64,000 nucleotides of DNA from Mastigocoleus sp. MO_188.B34. Its GTDB lineage: Bacteria; Cyanobacteriota; Cyanobacteriia; Cyanobacteriales; Nostocaceae. Positions 55,414-63,893 of the stretch are shown here, one piece after another (within the stretch, counting starts at the first letter, position 1; the number at the start of each line of letters is the position of its first letter). The stretch lies in the NCBI RefSeq assembly GCF_030065675.1, contig NZ_JASJDK010000011.1, positions 32,300-96,299 of the forward strand, given 5' to 3'. Under the pieces are notes generated by a model, which was given only the letters and a program-made list of their open reading frames with translations, was not told the origin of the DNA and did not search any database. A program made the position numbers and the translations under genes.

Positions 55414-56844
55414 ATGGTGGGTCAAACACTTGATGGGCGCTATAAAATTATCAGAAAAATAGGAGAAGGGGGTTTTGGTATCACCTTCCTGGCTGAAGAT
55501 ATCAAACGTCCGGGAAATCCTAAATGTGTGGTCAAGCAGTTTCAACCCATGCGTACCGATCCATTGACTTTACAGGTAGGAAAAATTCTTTTTGACAGGG
55601 AAGCTAAAAACCTCGAAGAGTTAGGAAACCATGACCAAATCCCACGATTGTTAGCACACTTTGAAGAAAATCAACAGTTTTATTTAGTACAGGAGTTTAT
55701 TGAAGGTCACGATCTAACTAAAGAAGTGTACCCCGGTAAGAAATTGAGTGAAGCTGAAATCATTCAGTTGTTAACGGATATTTTAGAGGTTGTAGCATTT
55801 ATTCATAAACAAGACCGTATTCACCGAGATCTTAAACCTTCTAATATTATGCGTCGCAAATCAGACGGCAAGATAGTATTAATTGATTTTGGTGCGGTTA
55901 AACAAGTTGCAGGAGTAGAAGGAAATCAACATGGGTATACAGCTGTTACCCGTCACATTGGAACTCCCGGTTATATGCCAAGCGAACAAACCCAAGGTAA
56001 CCCCAGGTTTTGTAGTGATATCTATGCAGTGGGGATGATTGCAATTCAAGGTTTAACGGGTTTGCGCCGTCATCACATAACATCAGATGCCAAGACAGAG
56101 GAAATTAATTGGCAAGGTCATGTTAAAGTTAACTCCAAGCTGGCAAATGTTATTAATAAAATGGTGCGTTATGACTTTCGCCAACGTTACCAATCAGGGG
56201 AAGAGGCTTTGCAAGCTGTAAAGGGGTTGATGCCTACATCTCCAGCAATATCCACATCTCTACAGTGGAAACTTTTGCTAGGAGTAGTATTTGCGACTGC
56301 GTTAATTTCGGCAGGTATAATTTTTTATATATTGAATTATATATCTAAAAATTCTGTGACCGATTATTTAGTTCATAAAAATGATAAGTATGGAATTCAA
56401 ATAAAATATCCTGAGAAGGGTTGGAGAAGACAAGATAAAACTGATTTTAGAGGTGAAGTCGCTAACTTCTTTCCCACTAATAAAACTAAACTATCTTCTT
56501 GTCCAACAAATGTTTTTATTAATGTTAATGATTTCCAAGAGGGTAAAATATTTTCTTTAGATGAATATAAAAATTTTGCTTTAAAAAAAATTAGAAATAT
56601 TAATCCCAATACAAAAATTACTGATAGTTCAACTTCAAAGACGACGTTATCTAATTTTAGAGCTTATAAATTGGTTTATACTCGCCAGGATGGAGGATGT
56701 AGTTTACAGGTAATGGAGATTGGAACGGTAAGAGGTGGTAAGGCGTATTTTATTATTTATACGGCAGAAGAAAAGCAATATTCTGAGTTTTTACCAACGG
56801 TTAAAAAAATGATTAATTCATTTCAGATTGTGGAAAGTAATTAA
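55414..56844 (+). CDS. Ser/Thr protein kinase with PsbP-like extracytoplasmic domain
   Basis: The 476-residue protein has a complete Hanks kinase domain (residues 9-275): IGEGGFGITFLAED, CVVKQF, HRDLKPSNI, LIDFGAVK and GTPGYMPSEQ. One membrane helix follows (about 286-308). The outer part of about 165 residues opens DYLVHKNDKYGIQIKYPEKGW, a PsbP/Mog1-type start. Kinases of this build are common in cyanobacteria and are thought to sense signals outside the membrane. The gene converges with the two secreted protease genes, whose first member ends 21 bp away. Confidence 0.9.
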   Translation: MVGQTLDGRYKIIRKIGEGGFGITFLAEDIKRPGNPKCVVKQFQPMRTDPLTLQVGKILFDREAKNLEELGNHDQIPRLLAHFEENQQFYLVQEFIEGHDLTKEVYPGKKLSEAEIIQLLTDILEVVAFIHKQDRIHRDLKPSNIMRRKSDGKIVLIDFGAVKQVAGVEGNQHGYTAVTRHIGTPGYMPSEQTQGNPRFCSDIYAVGMIAIQGLTGLRRHHITSDAKTEEINWQGHVKVNSKLANVINKMVRYDFRQRYQSGEEALQAVKGLMPTSPAISTSLQWKLLLGVVFATALISAGIIFYILNYISKNSVTDYLVHKNDKYGIQIKYPEKGWRRQDKTDFRGEVANFFPTNKTKLSSCPTNVFINVNDFQEGKIFSLDEYKNFALKKIRNINPNTKITDSSTSKTTLSNFRAYKLVYTRQDGGCSLQVMEIGTVRGGKAYFIIYTAEEKQYSEFLPTVKKMINSFQIVESN

Positions 56845-56864
56845 CTCTATCTATTGCTACAAAT

Positions 56865-58055
56865 TTAGTCACTGCTGTAGAAATGTAAGCGTCCAAAACC
56901 AAGAAATTGACCGCGAGATTTCTCACCAACAGGAAATGCTTTGACTCCAAAAAGATAAATCCCTTCCGATACAGGGTTTTGTCTTGCTTGTAAATCAACT
57001 GTGATGGTTTTACCGGGTAATACTGGTGGATCAAAGATTAGTGATACTGTTTTTGTTTTTTTATCACTAGTTATATCTTTGAGTTTCAGCTTCTTTCCTT
57101 TTTTAGAACGTGTTCCTTCAAAGACAAAACTCTTTTTGAGATTAAAGCGAATGTATTCTAAGCCTTCGTGTTGGTTAATTGTGATTTTTTGTAATGGTGT
57201 TCCGGCCTCATCTGGCAGCTTAATAAGCTTAATAGTGAAATAATATGTTACTGCTGATTCCCTGACATTATCATAGGTGGTGTTTGCGTAAGTCAAACGC
57301 GGTGGTTGAGTAAAATATCCAATTCTAGGTGTATCTACTGGGGGAACAGATGGTGTTGGTGATGGTTTAGGAGTTATGGGTGAAGAAGGGGCGATCGCTA
57401 ACGCAATTTTCTTATAGGTATTAATGGGAATTGCAAAAAAATCCGTTACTCCAGTTCTGGGATCTCTTATACCTCGTCCATTAATCCCCACTAATCGTCC
57501 TTTTTTATCCAGTACAGCACCACCACTCATCCCTCGTTTAATGCTGTTGGTATATATCCAGCTATAGCCATCTTTCGCATTGGTCAAACGTACAGAAAGA
57601 TTCCCAGGTCGAGACTGAAAGCAACGTTGCAAACAAACAGCATCGGTATCAGCCCAACCAGCAGCGTAAACCGTTGAACCTTCTGTCACTTTGTCAGAAT
57701 TAGCTATATTCGCAGTTTGATAATTTTGATTACTCTGAAATTGGAAAACAGCTAAATCTACCCCATATAATCTTGTGACCTGGTTAGATTTCACTGGGTA
57801 ACGCCTACCATCTTGTGTTTGGATCGTGTATTTTCCTGTGGTATCTACTACATGTTCATTGGTAACGACAGTATAAATACTACCTTCTTTCTCAACTATT
57901 ACCCCACTACCAGCTTCGGGACCACTAATACGAACTGTAATCTTTTCAGCAATGGCTTTAATTTCCGGTGGTTCTAATGCTACTACAACTTGATGCGATA
58001 CCATTACATGGGCTGCACCAAGGAGTATCGTAGGTAATCCATAGGCAAACTTCAT
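56865..58055 (-). CDS. Secreted trypsin-like serine protease with DUF2808 tail
   Basis: From the ATG at 58055, which has AAAGGACAAATA in front, the product is 396 residues with an N-terminal export signal (to about residue 27). The protease domain has the full S1 triad: H68 in TNEHVV, D100 in YGVDLAVF and S177 in KRGMSGGAV. Two cysteines in CLQRC may bond. A Pro/Ser linker near residue 250 leads to a C-terminal beta-rich domain matching DUF2808 (VTYYFTIKLI, PLQKITINQHEGLEYIRF). It starts 10 bp after the preceding protease gene ends, so the two are co-transcribed. Substrate unknown. Confidence 0.88.
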   Translation of the reverse strand: MKFAYGLPTILLGAAHVMVSHQVVVALEPPEIKAIAEKITVRISGPEAGSGVIVEKEGSIYTVVTNEHVVDTTGKYTIQTQDGRRYPVKSNQVTRLYGVDLAVFQFQSNQNYQTANIANSDKVTEGSTVYAAGWADTDAVCLQRCFQSRPGNLSVRLTNAKDGYSWIYTNSIKRGMSGGAVLDKKGRLVGINGRGIRDPRTGVTDFFAIPINTYKKIALAIAPSSPITPKPSPTPSVPPVDTPRIGYFTQPPRLTYANTTYDNVRESAVTYYFTIKLIKLPDEAGTPLQKITINQHEGLEYIRFNLKKSFVFEGTRSKKGKKLKLKDITSDKKTKTVSLIFDPPVLPGKTITVDLQARQNPVSEGIYLFGVKAFPVGEKSRGQFLGFGRLHFYSSD

Positions 58056-58065
58056 TATTTGTCCT

Positions 58066-59034
58066 TTATTTAACTTGGTTGTCCTGGGAATCAACTTTGG
58101 CTGTATTGAAATTTATTGTGAACTCACCCTTTGTTAAATCTTGTGATCCGTTCAATTGCGGAAATTGTTTAAACACAGTCTTCACTGGTACAGCCAAACT
58201 GGAACGAGTAATTTGTTCTTGCAAGGGTTTACTTGGCTCAGTCCCATCCTCATACAAATCAACAGCATCCCACAAATGTTCCTTATGTAACCCATTAATT
58301 CCCACAACTTCACCATAAATATTTAACAGTGGTGCGCCACTCATTCCCTTACGAATATCATTGGTATAACCGATTTGATAACCTCCCTTTAAAGCTTTCT
58401 GCAAAAGCAACGAAACTTCACCTGTAGTGAATACCAAACCTCTTTCCCGTCTTAAATGGGAAGAAGAAAAGATATGAAAAACCCAAGAACTATTCTTTTC
58501 TTCCTTCTGTTCTGGCTGCTTAGGAGGAAATTTAGCAGTAAATCCACCTACAAATACCTTATCTCCAACTCCTAAAGTAGATGAATCTCCTAAATTTGCA
58601 ACTTCATACACAGTATCAGGACTACGAAACTGTAATAATCCCAAATCATTACCATCCAACTTCACAGTTTTAATTAAAGTAGTTTGATAAATTCGCCCAT
58701 CTGGAGTTTGAATACGATAAGGGGATTTAGCTGCTCTGAGTACGTGAGCATTAGTAATTACTGTATAAACCCCTTGTGATTTTTTTAGTAAAGTACCCGA
58801 TCCTAAAAACTCTTTTGACAAGACTTTGACCGTAATAGAATCAGCGATATGTCGTATCTGTACTACTGTGAGTTGATTTGATGGCAGTGGTATTGGAGAT
58901 TGCTGGCAATGATTATTTTTACAATTATCCACCAAAATTTCTTGCCTTGATTGTGCAAGTGACACAACACCAAGACAAGTAAACAGAATTAATATGGGAT
59001 ATATTCCTAGCTTGAGCAATAAATGCCATTTCAT
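58066..59034 (-). CDS. Secreted trypsin-like serine protease
   Basis: The 322-residue protein starts with a signal peptide (LGIYPILILFTCLGVVSLAQS) and has the S1 triad H97 in TNAHVL, D130 in LDGNDLGLL and S232 in RKGMSGAPLL. It lacks the DUF2808 tail of its neighbour, but has an extra loop (PPKQPEQKEEK). The two share the same fold and order and are probably an old tandem duplication. It is the first gene of the pair and is preceded by a palindrome-rich gap and the COP23 gene on the same strand. Confidence 0.9.
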   Translation of the reverse strand: MKWHLLLKLGIYPILILFTCLGVVSLAQSRQEILVDNCKNNHCQQSPIPLPSNQLTVVQIRHIADSITVKVLSKEFLGSGTLLKKSQGVYTVITNAHVLRAAKSPYRIQTPDGRIYQTTLIKTVKLDGNDLGLLQFRSPDTVYEVANLGDSSTLGVGDKVFVGGFTAKFPPKQPEQKEEKNSSWVFHIFSSSHLRRERGLVFTTGEVSLLLQKALKGGYQIGYTNDIRKGMSGAPLLNIYGEVVGINGLHKEHLWDAVDLYEDGTEPSKPLQEQITRSSLAVPVKTVFKQFPQLNGSQDLTKGEFTINFNTAKVDSQDNQVK

Positions 59035-59124
59035 CCTAAAGAAAGCAGTTTGTTTGATATTTTTGTTAGCTCCACGCGATCGCCGGTGATATTTTGACTT
59101 TTAACTTACTCTTACGAGAAGGCT

Positions 59125-59291
59125 TATAGCTGCGCTACTTTCAGATCCGCCAATGAACTTTGAATTTTGACTTATGTCCTACGGACACGCTAGAGGCTCC
59201 GCCAACGCCGTAGGCTCTAGCTATAGCTGCGCTACCTACGGAGCCGCTACCTTACGGATCCGCTAATGACTTTTAACTTCCCCTTACGGGG
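59125..59291. repeat. Dense cluster of short palindromic repeats
   Basis: TATAGCTGCGCTAC occurs at 59125-59138 and 59222-59235, with TATGTCCTACGGACACGCT at 59173-59191 and CCCCTTACGGGG at 59280-59291. The last hairpin reaches into the end of the COP23 gene: its TTAC loop contains the complement of that gene's TAA stop codon. Confidence 0.75.
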
Positions 59292-59808
59292 TTTTATCTA
59301 TAAGTTTTTTTACGTCAAGGTAAAACTCACCATCCACATATTGAATAAATTTATCGCCACTGAGTTCAATAATTGGCTCTTTTGCAGCACCACGACGGAA
59401 ATAAAGTATCTGTTGAATGATAAAGCCAGGATCGCTTCCTTTTTTAAGAGTTACTAATATATTTTGAGAAGAACAACCACCACCTGGGCGTTCAGAAATA
59501 CATAACACCGGATAACCGTTTAGATCTTCTCTACCAGTAAAATAGAATCTCCCATTGTCATAGTAACGGCGGAATCTTGCTGAAACTATCTTACAGCGTT
59601 GCAAGGGAGAAACATCGAAAGCATCACTAGCCCAGCGAATAAATGGCTCCTTCCCTCGTGATGTTCGAACCCATGTGATTGGTACATCATTGAGAACTGC
59701 ACAGTAAAACTTTGAACCTCCTCCATAGCTAGGTTTAATAAAGCTGATGGTAGTGACAAACCCTAAAGCAATAGCTGTAGCAACTTGGGTAACTGTCCTG
59801 ATATTCAT
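59284..59808 (-). CDS. COP23-domain secreted protein
   Basis: From the ATG at 59808 the product is 174 residues: a signal peptide (VATAIALGFVTTISFIKPSYG), then a domain with FYCAVLNDVPITWVRTSRGKEPFIRW, RCKIVSARFRRYYDNG and YPVLCISERPGGGC. This matches COP23, a circadian oscillating 23-kDa protein first found in a Cyanothece-type cyanobacterium; its function is unknown. Four cysteines are available for disulfides. An upstream TTG at 59835 is a less likely start. Its stop codon lies in the loop of a CCCC/GGGG repeat hairpin. It is upstream of the two protease genes on the same strand, 249 bp away. Confidence 0.88.
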   Translation of the reverse strand: MNIRTVTQVATAIALGFVTTISFIKPSYGGGSKFYCAVLNDVPITWVRTSRGKEPFIRWASDAFDVSPLQRCKIVSARFRRYYDNGRFYFTGREDLNGYPVLCISERPGGGCSSQNILVTLKKGSDPGFIIQQILYFRRGAAKEPIIELSGDKFIQYVDGEFYLDVKKLIDKTP

Positions 59809-60151
59809 AGCCAGGTAAAGCCTTTGCTCATTCAATTTTATGAGTACATATACAAGCTACGATGTAACGGTAATAATTTTCGGAAATTTCTCATAAATTT
59901 ACGATTTTTGGTTAAAAGTAGTGATGATATGCATCAAATCTAAGGAATAAAATCACTACATTACAATTACTCCTCTTTCCCTTTGTTTCTCTAAAGTTAA
60001 AATATATTAGTTTTATTAGGACTTACACCTTCTAGTCAGAGATAATGGAGGTTTAAAGATTTTTATCTCAAACTCTCCTTCAGTAGGAAAAATGAGGTAA
60101 ATTCTATACTATTTATGATTTAAAGCATATTGGAGACAAACACAATTTTCA
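59809..60151. other. Gene-free divergent spacer
   Basis: About 340 bp between the COP23 gene and smpB, AT-rich, no gene or clear hairpin seen. Promoters of both genes should be here. Confidence 0.4.
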
Positions 60152-60637
60152 ATGAAAGATAAGAGTAATAGTAAAAGTAAGAGTCAAGGTTTTAAAGTTA
60201 TTGCTGATAACCGGCAAGCACGTTATTTGTACCATATCTTCGAAACTTACGAAGCTGGAATTCAGTTATATGGAACCGAGGTTAAGTCGATTCGTGCAGG
60301 GAGAATTAATCTTCAAGATGGGTTTGCTTTAATTCGCGATGGTGAAGTATGGCTTATGAACGTACATATTTCCCCTTATAATTCCACCGGAAAATACTTT
60401 AATCATGAACCCCGTCGCACCCGCAAACTGCTTTTGCATCGTGAGGAAATTCGGAAATTAATCGGTAAAATCGAGCAAAAAGGTTTAACCTTAGTACCAT
60501 TAAAAATGTACTTCAAAGGTGGTTGGATTAAAGTAAGCCTTGGTCTAGCTCAAGGTAAGAAACTACATGACAAACGTGAAGACATCAAACGTCGCCAAGA
60601 TCAACGTGATATGCAAAGAGCAATGAAAAATTATTAA
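60152..60637 (+). CDS. smpB: SsrA-binding protein SmpB
   Basis: The 161-residue protein is a clear SmpB: VIADNRQARYLYHIFETYEAGI, GTEVKSIRAGRINLQDGF, WLMNVHISPYN and the basic C-terminal helix GKKLHDKREDIKRRQDQRDM. It binds tmRNA and brings it to stalled ribosomes for trans-translation. The Ser/Lys-rich first 12 residues vary between species. No tmRNA gene was found in this window. Confidence 0.97.
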   Translation: MKDKSNSKSKSQGFKVIADNRQARYLYHIFETYEAGIQLYGTEVKSIRAGRINLQDGFALIRDGEVWLMNVHISPYNSTGKYFNHEPRRTRKLLLHREEIRKLIGKIEQKGLTLVPLKMYFKGGWIKVSLGLAQGKKLHDKREDIKRRQDQRDMQRAMKNY

Positions 60638-60690
60638 ATTGGAATTTGATGTTTGACCAACTACCAATTCCAATTACCAATTACCAATTC
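60637..60690. repeat. Inverted and tandem CCAATTA repeats between converging genes
   Basis: AATTGGAATT pairs with AATTCCAATT (60637-60675), and ACCAATT units repeat in tandem from 60664. It lies between smpB and the MEKHLA gene and may help end both transcripts. Confidence 0.5.
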
Positions 60691-61162
60691 AAAGCCAAAC
60701 GGTATTAGAATAGATCGCAGCTTGACCACAATACTGATTTTGTTCGTCAACTAGATTCCAGATAATACCGTTTTTGATATGAAAGCGCTTACCAGTGCTG
60801 CTAATACGAACTCCAGAAAAATTACTAAAACCTTTAGCTTCAGTTTCTTGTAATAATCTGTCACGTTCTTCCTGAACCACTTCTTCCGCACTTTGACGAG
60901 ATGGCATTTTGGTAAACTCTTCCCAGGAAAGCTCCCATGTTGTCAAAGCTTTGCGATTACCGTAATTAAAAATTGGATCTGCTTCCGTACCATGAGAAAC
61001 TAAAGCAAATGGCGCTTCAAAAATTTGTTGTGCTATTTCTTCGGGCGAATCACTCATGTTTACCAGATCATTTCCCGTCCAATGCTTGTAACTTTGCAAT
61101 ACAAGTTGAATATGACGAATTATTGCATCTTGTTCCCAAGGTAATTGTTGGTTATTACTCAT
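60689..61162 (-). CDS. MEKHLA-domain protein
   Basis: From the ATG at 61162 the product is 157 residues and matches the MEKHLA domain: AIIRHIQLVLQSYKHWTG, FALVSHGTEADPIFNYGNRKAL, WELSWEEFTKMPSRQSAE and the final GQAAIYSNTVW. The domain is PAS-like and occurs alone in cyanobacteria and fused to HD-ZIP III factors in plants. It probably binds a small ligand; no output domain is present. An upstream GTG would add six residues. Confidence 0.9.
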   Translation of the reverse strand: MSNNQQLPWEQDAIIRHIQLVLQSYKHWTGNDLVNMSDSPEEIAQQIFEAPFALVSHGTEADPIFNYGNRKALTTWELSWEEFTKMPSRQSAEEVVQEERDRLLQETEAKGFSNFSGVRISSTGKRFHIKNGIIWNLVDEQNQYCGQAAIYSNTVWL

Positions 61163-61316
61163 GTTCAAGCAAAGTAGCACTATAAAATATATTTTCCGTC
61201 AAAACCCATTTCTGTCAAAACCCAATCCCTTTATTCCCATTCGAGAAAATTTCTGACCAATTACCCAACCATAATGCAATACAGTTCAGTTAAGATTTTT
61301 TTAAACAAATAACACT

Positions 61317-61344
61317 GTAGAGACGTACCATGGTACGTCTCTAC
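61317..61344. repeat. Perfect 28-bp GTAGAGACG palindrome in a promoter region
   Basis: Arms GTAGAGACGTACCA and TGGTACGTCTCTAC form a perfect palindrome 39 bp before the SDR gene. It shares its first 11 bases with the MITE core. Confidence 0.8.
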
Positions 61345-61383
61345 AAAAGAAATTTAGGCTTATCTGAACCGTATTGAAGCATA

Positions 61384-62139
61384 ATGAACTTCCAAAACAA
61401 AACAGTTTTAATCACAGGTGCATCTGGCGGTATTGGTAAAGCTACTGCTGTTGCTTTTGCTCAAACTGGGGCTAAAGTTGCAATTCACTATCATCAGCAA
61501 CAAACAAAAGCCGAACGACTACGAAATTCACTTGCGGGTACGGGACATATTACAGTTGGTGCAGATATTGCTGACGCTAAAGCTGTAGAGGAAATGGTAT
61601 CGTTAGCGATCGTACAATTGGGACAGATTGATATTTTAGTCAATAACGCAGGTATTTATAAAGAACATCCCCTCGATAAAACTAATTATCAAGACTGGCA
61701 AAATATTTGGCAAGAAACAGTTAATATCAATTTAATTGGTGCGGTCAATGTCAGCTATTGTGTTGCTCGTCATATGATAGACAATAATCGCGGACGAATT
61801 ATTAACGTTACTTCGCGGGGTGCGTTTCGCGGCGAACCAACAGCCACAGCTTACGGTGCGAGTAAAGCTGCACTCAACTGTTTTAGTCAATCTTTAGCAC
61901 AACATTTAGCACCATATGGAATTGCTGTAACCGCTGTTGCACCAGGTTTTGTGGAAACCGATATGACACAAGCGTTATTACAAAGTCCCCAAGGTGAAGC
62001 GATTCGTCAGCAAAGCCCTTTTTATCGGGTTGCGCGTCCCGAAGAAGTTGCAAATACTATTTTGTTTTTGGCTTCTGAGGAAGCAGAATTTCTCAGTGGG
62101 GGTATTGTGGATGTGAATGGAGCGAGTTATTTACGATAA
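61384..62139 (+). CDS. Short-chain dehydrogenase/reductase (FabG-like)
   Basis: The 251-residue protein has the classical SDR marks: the cofactor loop TGASGGIGKA, NNAGIY, catalytic Ser in NVTSRGAF and the YGASK Tyr/Lys pair, and the C-terminal FLSGGIVDVNG. It reduces a keto group using NAD(P)H; the His-Tyr-His after the second strand does not settle the cofactor. It resembles 3-oxoacyl-ACP reductases, but no fab genes are nearby, so the substrate is open. A perfect GTAGAGACG palindrome lies in its promoter region. Confidence 0.9.
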   Translation: MNFQNKTVLITGASGGIGKATAVAFAQTGAKVAIHYHQQQTKAERLRNSLAGTGHITVGADIADAKAVEEMVSLAIVQLGQIDILVNNAGIYKEHPLDKTNYQDWQNIWQETVNINLIGAVNVSYCVARHMIDNNRGRIINVTSRGAFRGEPTATAYGASKAALNCFSQSLAQHLAPYGIAVTAVAPGFVETDMTQALLQSPQGEAIRQQSPFYRVARPEEVANTILFLASEEAEFLSGGIVDVNGASYLR

Positions 62140-62223
62140 AGGATAGAAGCGGTGAGGGATAGAATTAAATAACAGTATTTAATTAGTTGTACATCCTTTG
62201 CACGAACGATAAAAACTAATATT

Positions 62224-62805
62224 ATGATTGCCAGTTCCCAATTTCAATATATGACTCCCCAAGAGTTTCTGGAATGGGAAAAAACCCAGGAACTACGCTA
62301 CGAATACATTGACGGGGAAGTATTCGCTATGACCGGGGGAACAAAACCCCATAACCGCATCGCTTTAAACTTAGCCACTGCTTTGGATGCTTTTCTTGCA
62401 GAAAAAGGCTGTGATATTTTTATAGCCGATGTGAAAGTGCAATTATCTCCATCGGGACCTTACCATTATCCCGATGTGGTAGTAACTTGCGATCCAAAAG
62501 ATCGAGAATTAATAGATTTAATTGAACATCCTTGTTTGATTGTCGAAGTCCTTTCCCCATCAACGGAAGCTTTTGATCGGGGTAAGAAATTTACCCGTTA
62601 TCGACAATTAAATAGTTTGCAAGAATATGTTTTAATTCAGTCTGATGAAATTGGTGTGGAATGTTTTCGCCGTAATGATGAAGGTTTATGGGTTTTGTAT
62701 ACCTATGGGGCTAAGGATACTTTATATTTGGAAAGCGTAGGATTTTCAATCCCTGTGGAAAAGTTATATCGACAGGTAAGGTTTGATCTCGAAGAGAAAA
62801 ATTAA
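62224..62805 (+). CDS. Uma2-family endonuclease-like protein (DUF820)
   Basis: The 193-residue protein belongs to the Uma2/DUF820 family with a restriction-endonuclease-like fold: YEYIDGEVFAMTGGTKPHN, ADVKVQLSPSGPYHYPDVVV (the PD part of the site) and LIVEVLSPSTEAFDRGKKFTRYR (the E and K part). Cyanobacterial genomes carry many such genes, often between other repeats. The biological role is unknown; nuclease activity is inferred from the fold. Confidence 0.93.
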   Translation: MIASSQFQYMTPQEFLEWEKTQELRYEYIDGEVFAMTGGTKPHNRIALNLATALDAFLAEKGCDIFIADVKVQLSPSGPYHYPDVVVTCDPKDRELIDLIEHPCLIVEVLSPSTEAFDRGKKFTRYRQLNSLQEYVLIQSDEIGVECFRRNDEGLWVLYTYGAKDTLYLESVGFSIPVEKLYRQVRFDLEEKN

Positions 62806-62893
62806 GATAAAATCATATAGAAAAACAAGATTCCCAAATTTTTGATCTAGTTAGGAATCTCGTTGTTGAAACATTATATTGATTTAACTTTAT

Positions 62894-63033
62894 TTACTTT
62901 TTTGCCAGTCATCCAAAGCACCGATGACAAATGCTGCTGCGGGATGATTGAGAAATTGTGCTAAAGCTTGGATCCCACCAGTTTTTAAAGCACTGACTAT
63001 GCGATCATGTAGCTGATTATGCGATCCTGTAAT
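62894..63033 (-). pseudogene. Remnant of a larger coding region (C-terminus only)
   Basis: On the minus strand, a frame without a start codon encodes about 46 residues ending RIVSALKTGGIQALAQF, then LNHPAAAFVIGALDDWQ and KSK before a TAA. An in-frame stop lies just upstream. The residue pattern looks like a real amphipathic protein C-terminus. I do not recognise the parent family with certainty. Two direct copies of TATGCGATC-TGTA lie inside it. Confidence 0.5.
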
Positions 63034-63167
63034 TTACGTAAGCAAACTAAATAGAATCTTGAAAATATTAGATTTTGTTTTTTTGAACACGAAATAAGCT
63101 ACATTTTCTAATCAGATACAAAATACTGATAAAAGTAGATGAAATCCACCAATATACGTAGTCTATT

Positions 63168-63335
63168 TCAGGCATGAGGTAACACTGAGATAACAATCAA
63201 AGCTAAAAATCCAAATACAATTCCTAATATGAACCAAAGGGTACTGCTACGACCTTTCTCTTCTGCAATTCTCATAGTTATCGCAGCTATACTCACCAGT
63301 AAAATTAAACCAATTATTATTCCTAATCCTTCCAT
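63168..63335 (-). CDS. 55-residue protein with two membrane segments
   Basis: The frame starts at an ATG at 63335 with a perfect GGAGG five bases before it and ends at TGA. The product opens MEGLGIIIGLILLVSIAA (first membrane segment), has a charged turn (RIAEEKGRSS) and a second segment (LWFILGIVFGFLALIVISVL). The strong ribosome site, the two clean hydrophobic helices and the basic/acidic turn make it a credible gene. It resembles small two-helix phospholipase-D-N-like or superinfection-type membrane proteins; function unknown. Confidence 0.75.
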   Translation of the reverse strand: MEGLGIIIGLILLVSIAAITMRIAEEKGRSSTLWFILGIVFGFLALIVISVLPHA

Positions 63336-63496
63336 TCATACCTCCTATTTTTATACATAAAAAGTAATGAAATTAGTCGTTGGGGAATTAATATTCAGAT
63401 GGTGTAAAACTCTACACAAAAACTCTTCTCTTTATTTATTCCCTCTTATTTTTAGAGGATTTCGAATTTACAAAATTGAATGATAGTTATATCGCA

Positions 63497-63893
63497 CTAC
63501 CACAAACGATTAGCTCTAATCACACCGGTTGAATCCCTAAAAATGTCAGCAGTACGATAAACAATTAAGTTGGGAGGATAATATGTTTGCCATCTTTGAT
63601 ATCGGTAATTATAGATAAACCATCTACCTCTTGAATCTGCAAAAAATAGGTCTTTACGGTAAGGTTCTATGAACGTACTACCGATGTAAGTACTTCTATT
63701 TCTATTGGTAATAGCACTCACATTTTCTTCTTTTGGATTAAATGCTCGGTTTATAACCTCAGAAGCAATAGTAGAACCAGCTTCAGAAAAGAACGGAGAA
63801 ACAACATATTCACCCAAAAAATTGCCTAATGCTTTTCCTATTCCTCTACTACGAGGTTTTGCATGAGTAGGTTGTGCAATTTCTGCCTGAAAA
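63497..63893 (-). pseudogene. Secreted-protein gene truncated at its 5' end by a MITE
   Basis: The open minus-strand frame runs from the inner edge of the MITE at 63894 to a TAG. It reads FQAEIAQPTHAKPRSRGIG, KALGNFLGEYVVSPFF, then SEAGSTIASEVINRAF, and ends with a YRYQRW/VYRTADIFRDSTGVI region. FQAEIAQPTHA looks like the end of a signal peptide, but the upstream part that should supply the hydrophobic core and start is replaced by the MITE, in which this frame stops at TGA. A TTG at 63817 is the only later start and has no ribosome site. The gene is probably inactive unless the MITE supplies a start. Confidence 0.65.

Noticed and set aside
55414..59808. Reading the kinase, proteases and COP23 as a known anti-phage system
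   Set aside because: None of the proteins carries a known defence domain such as TIR, NACHT or CARF, and the secreted location argues against it.
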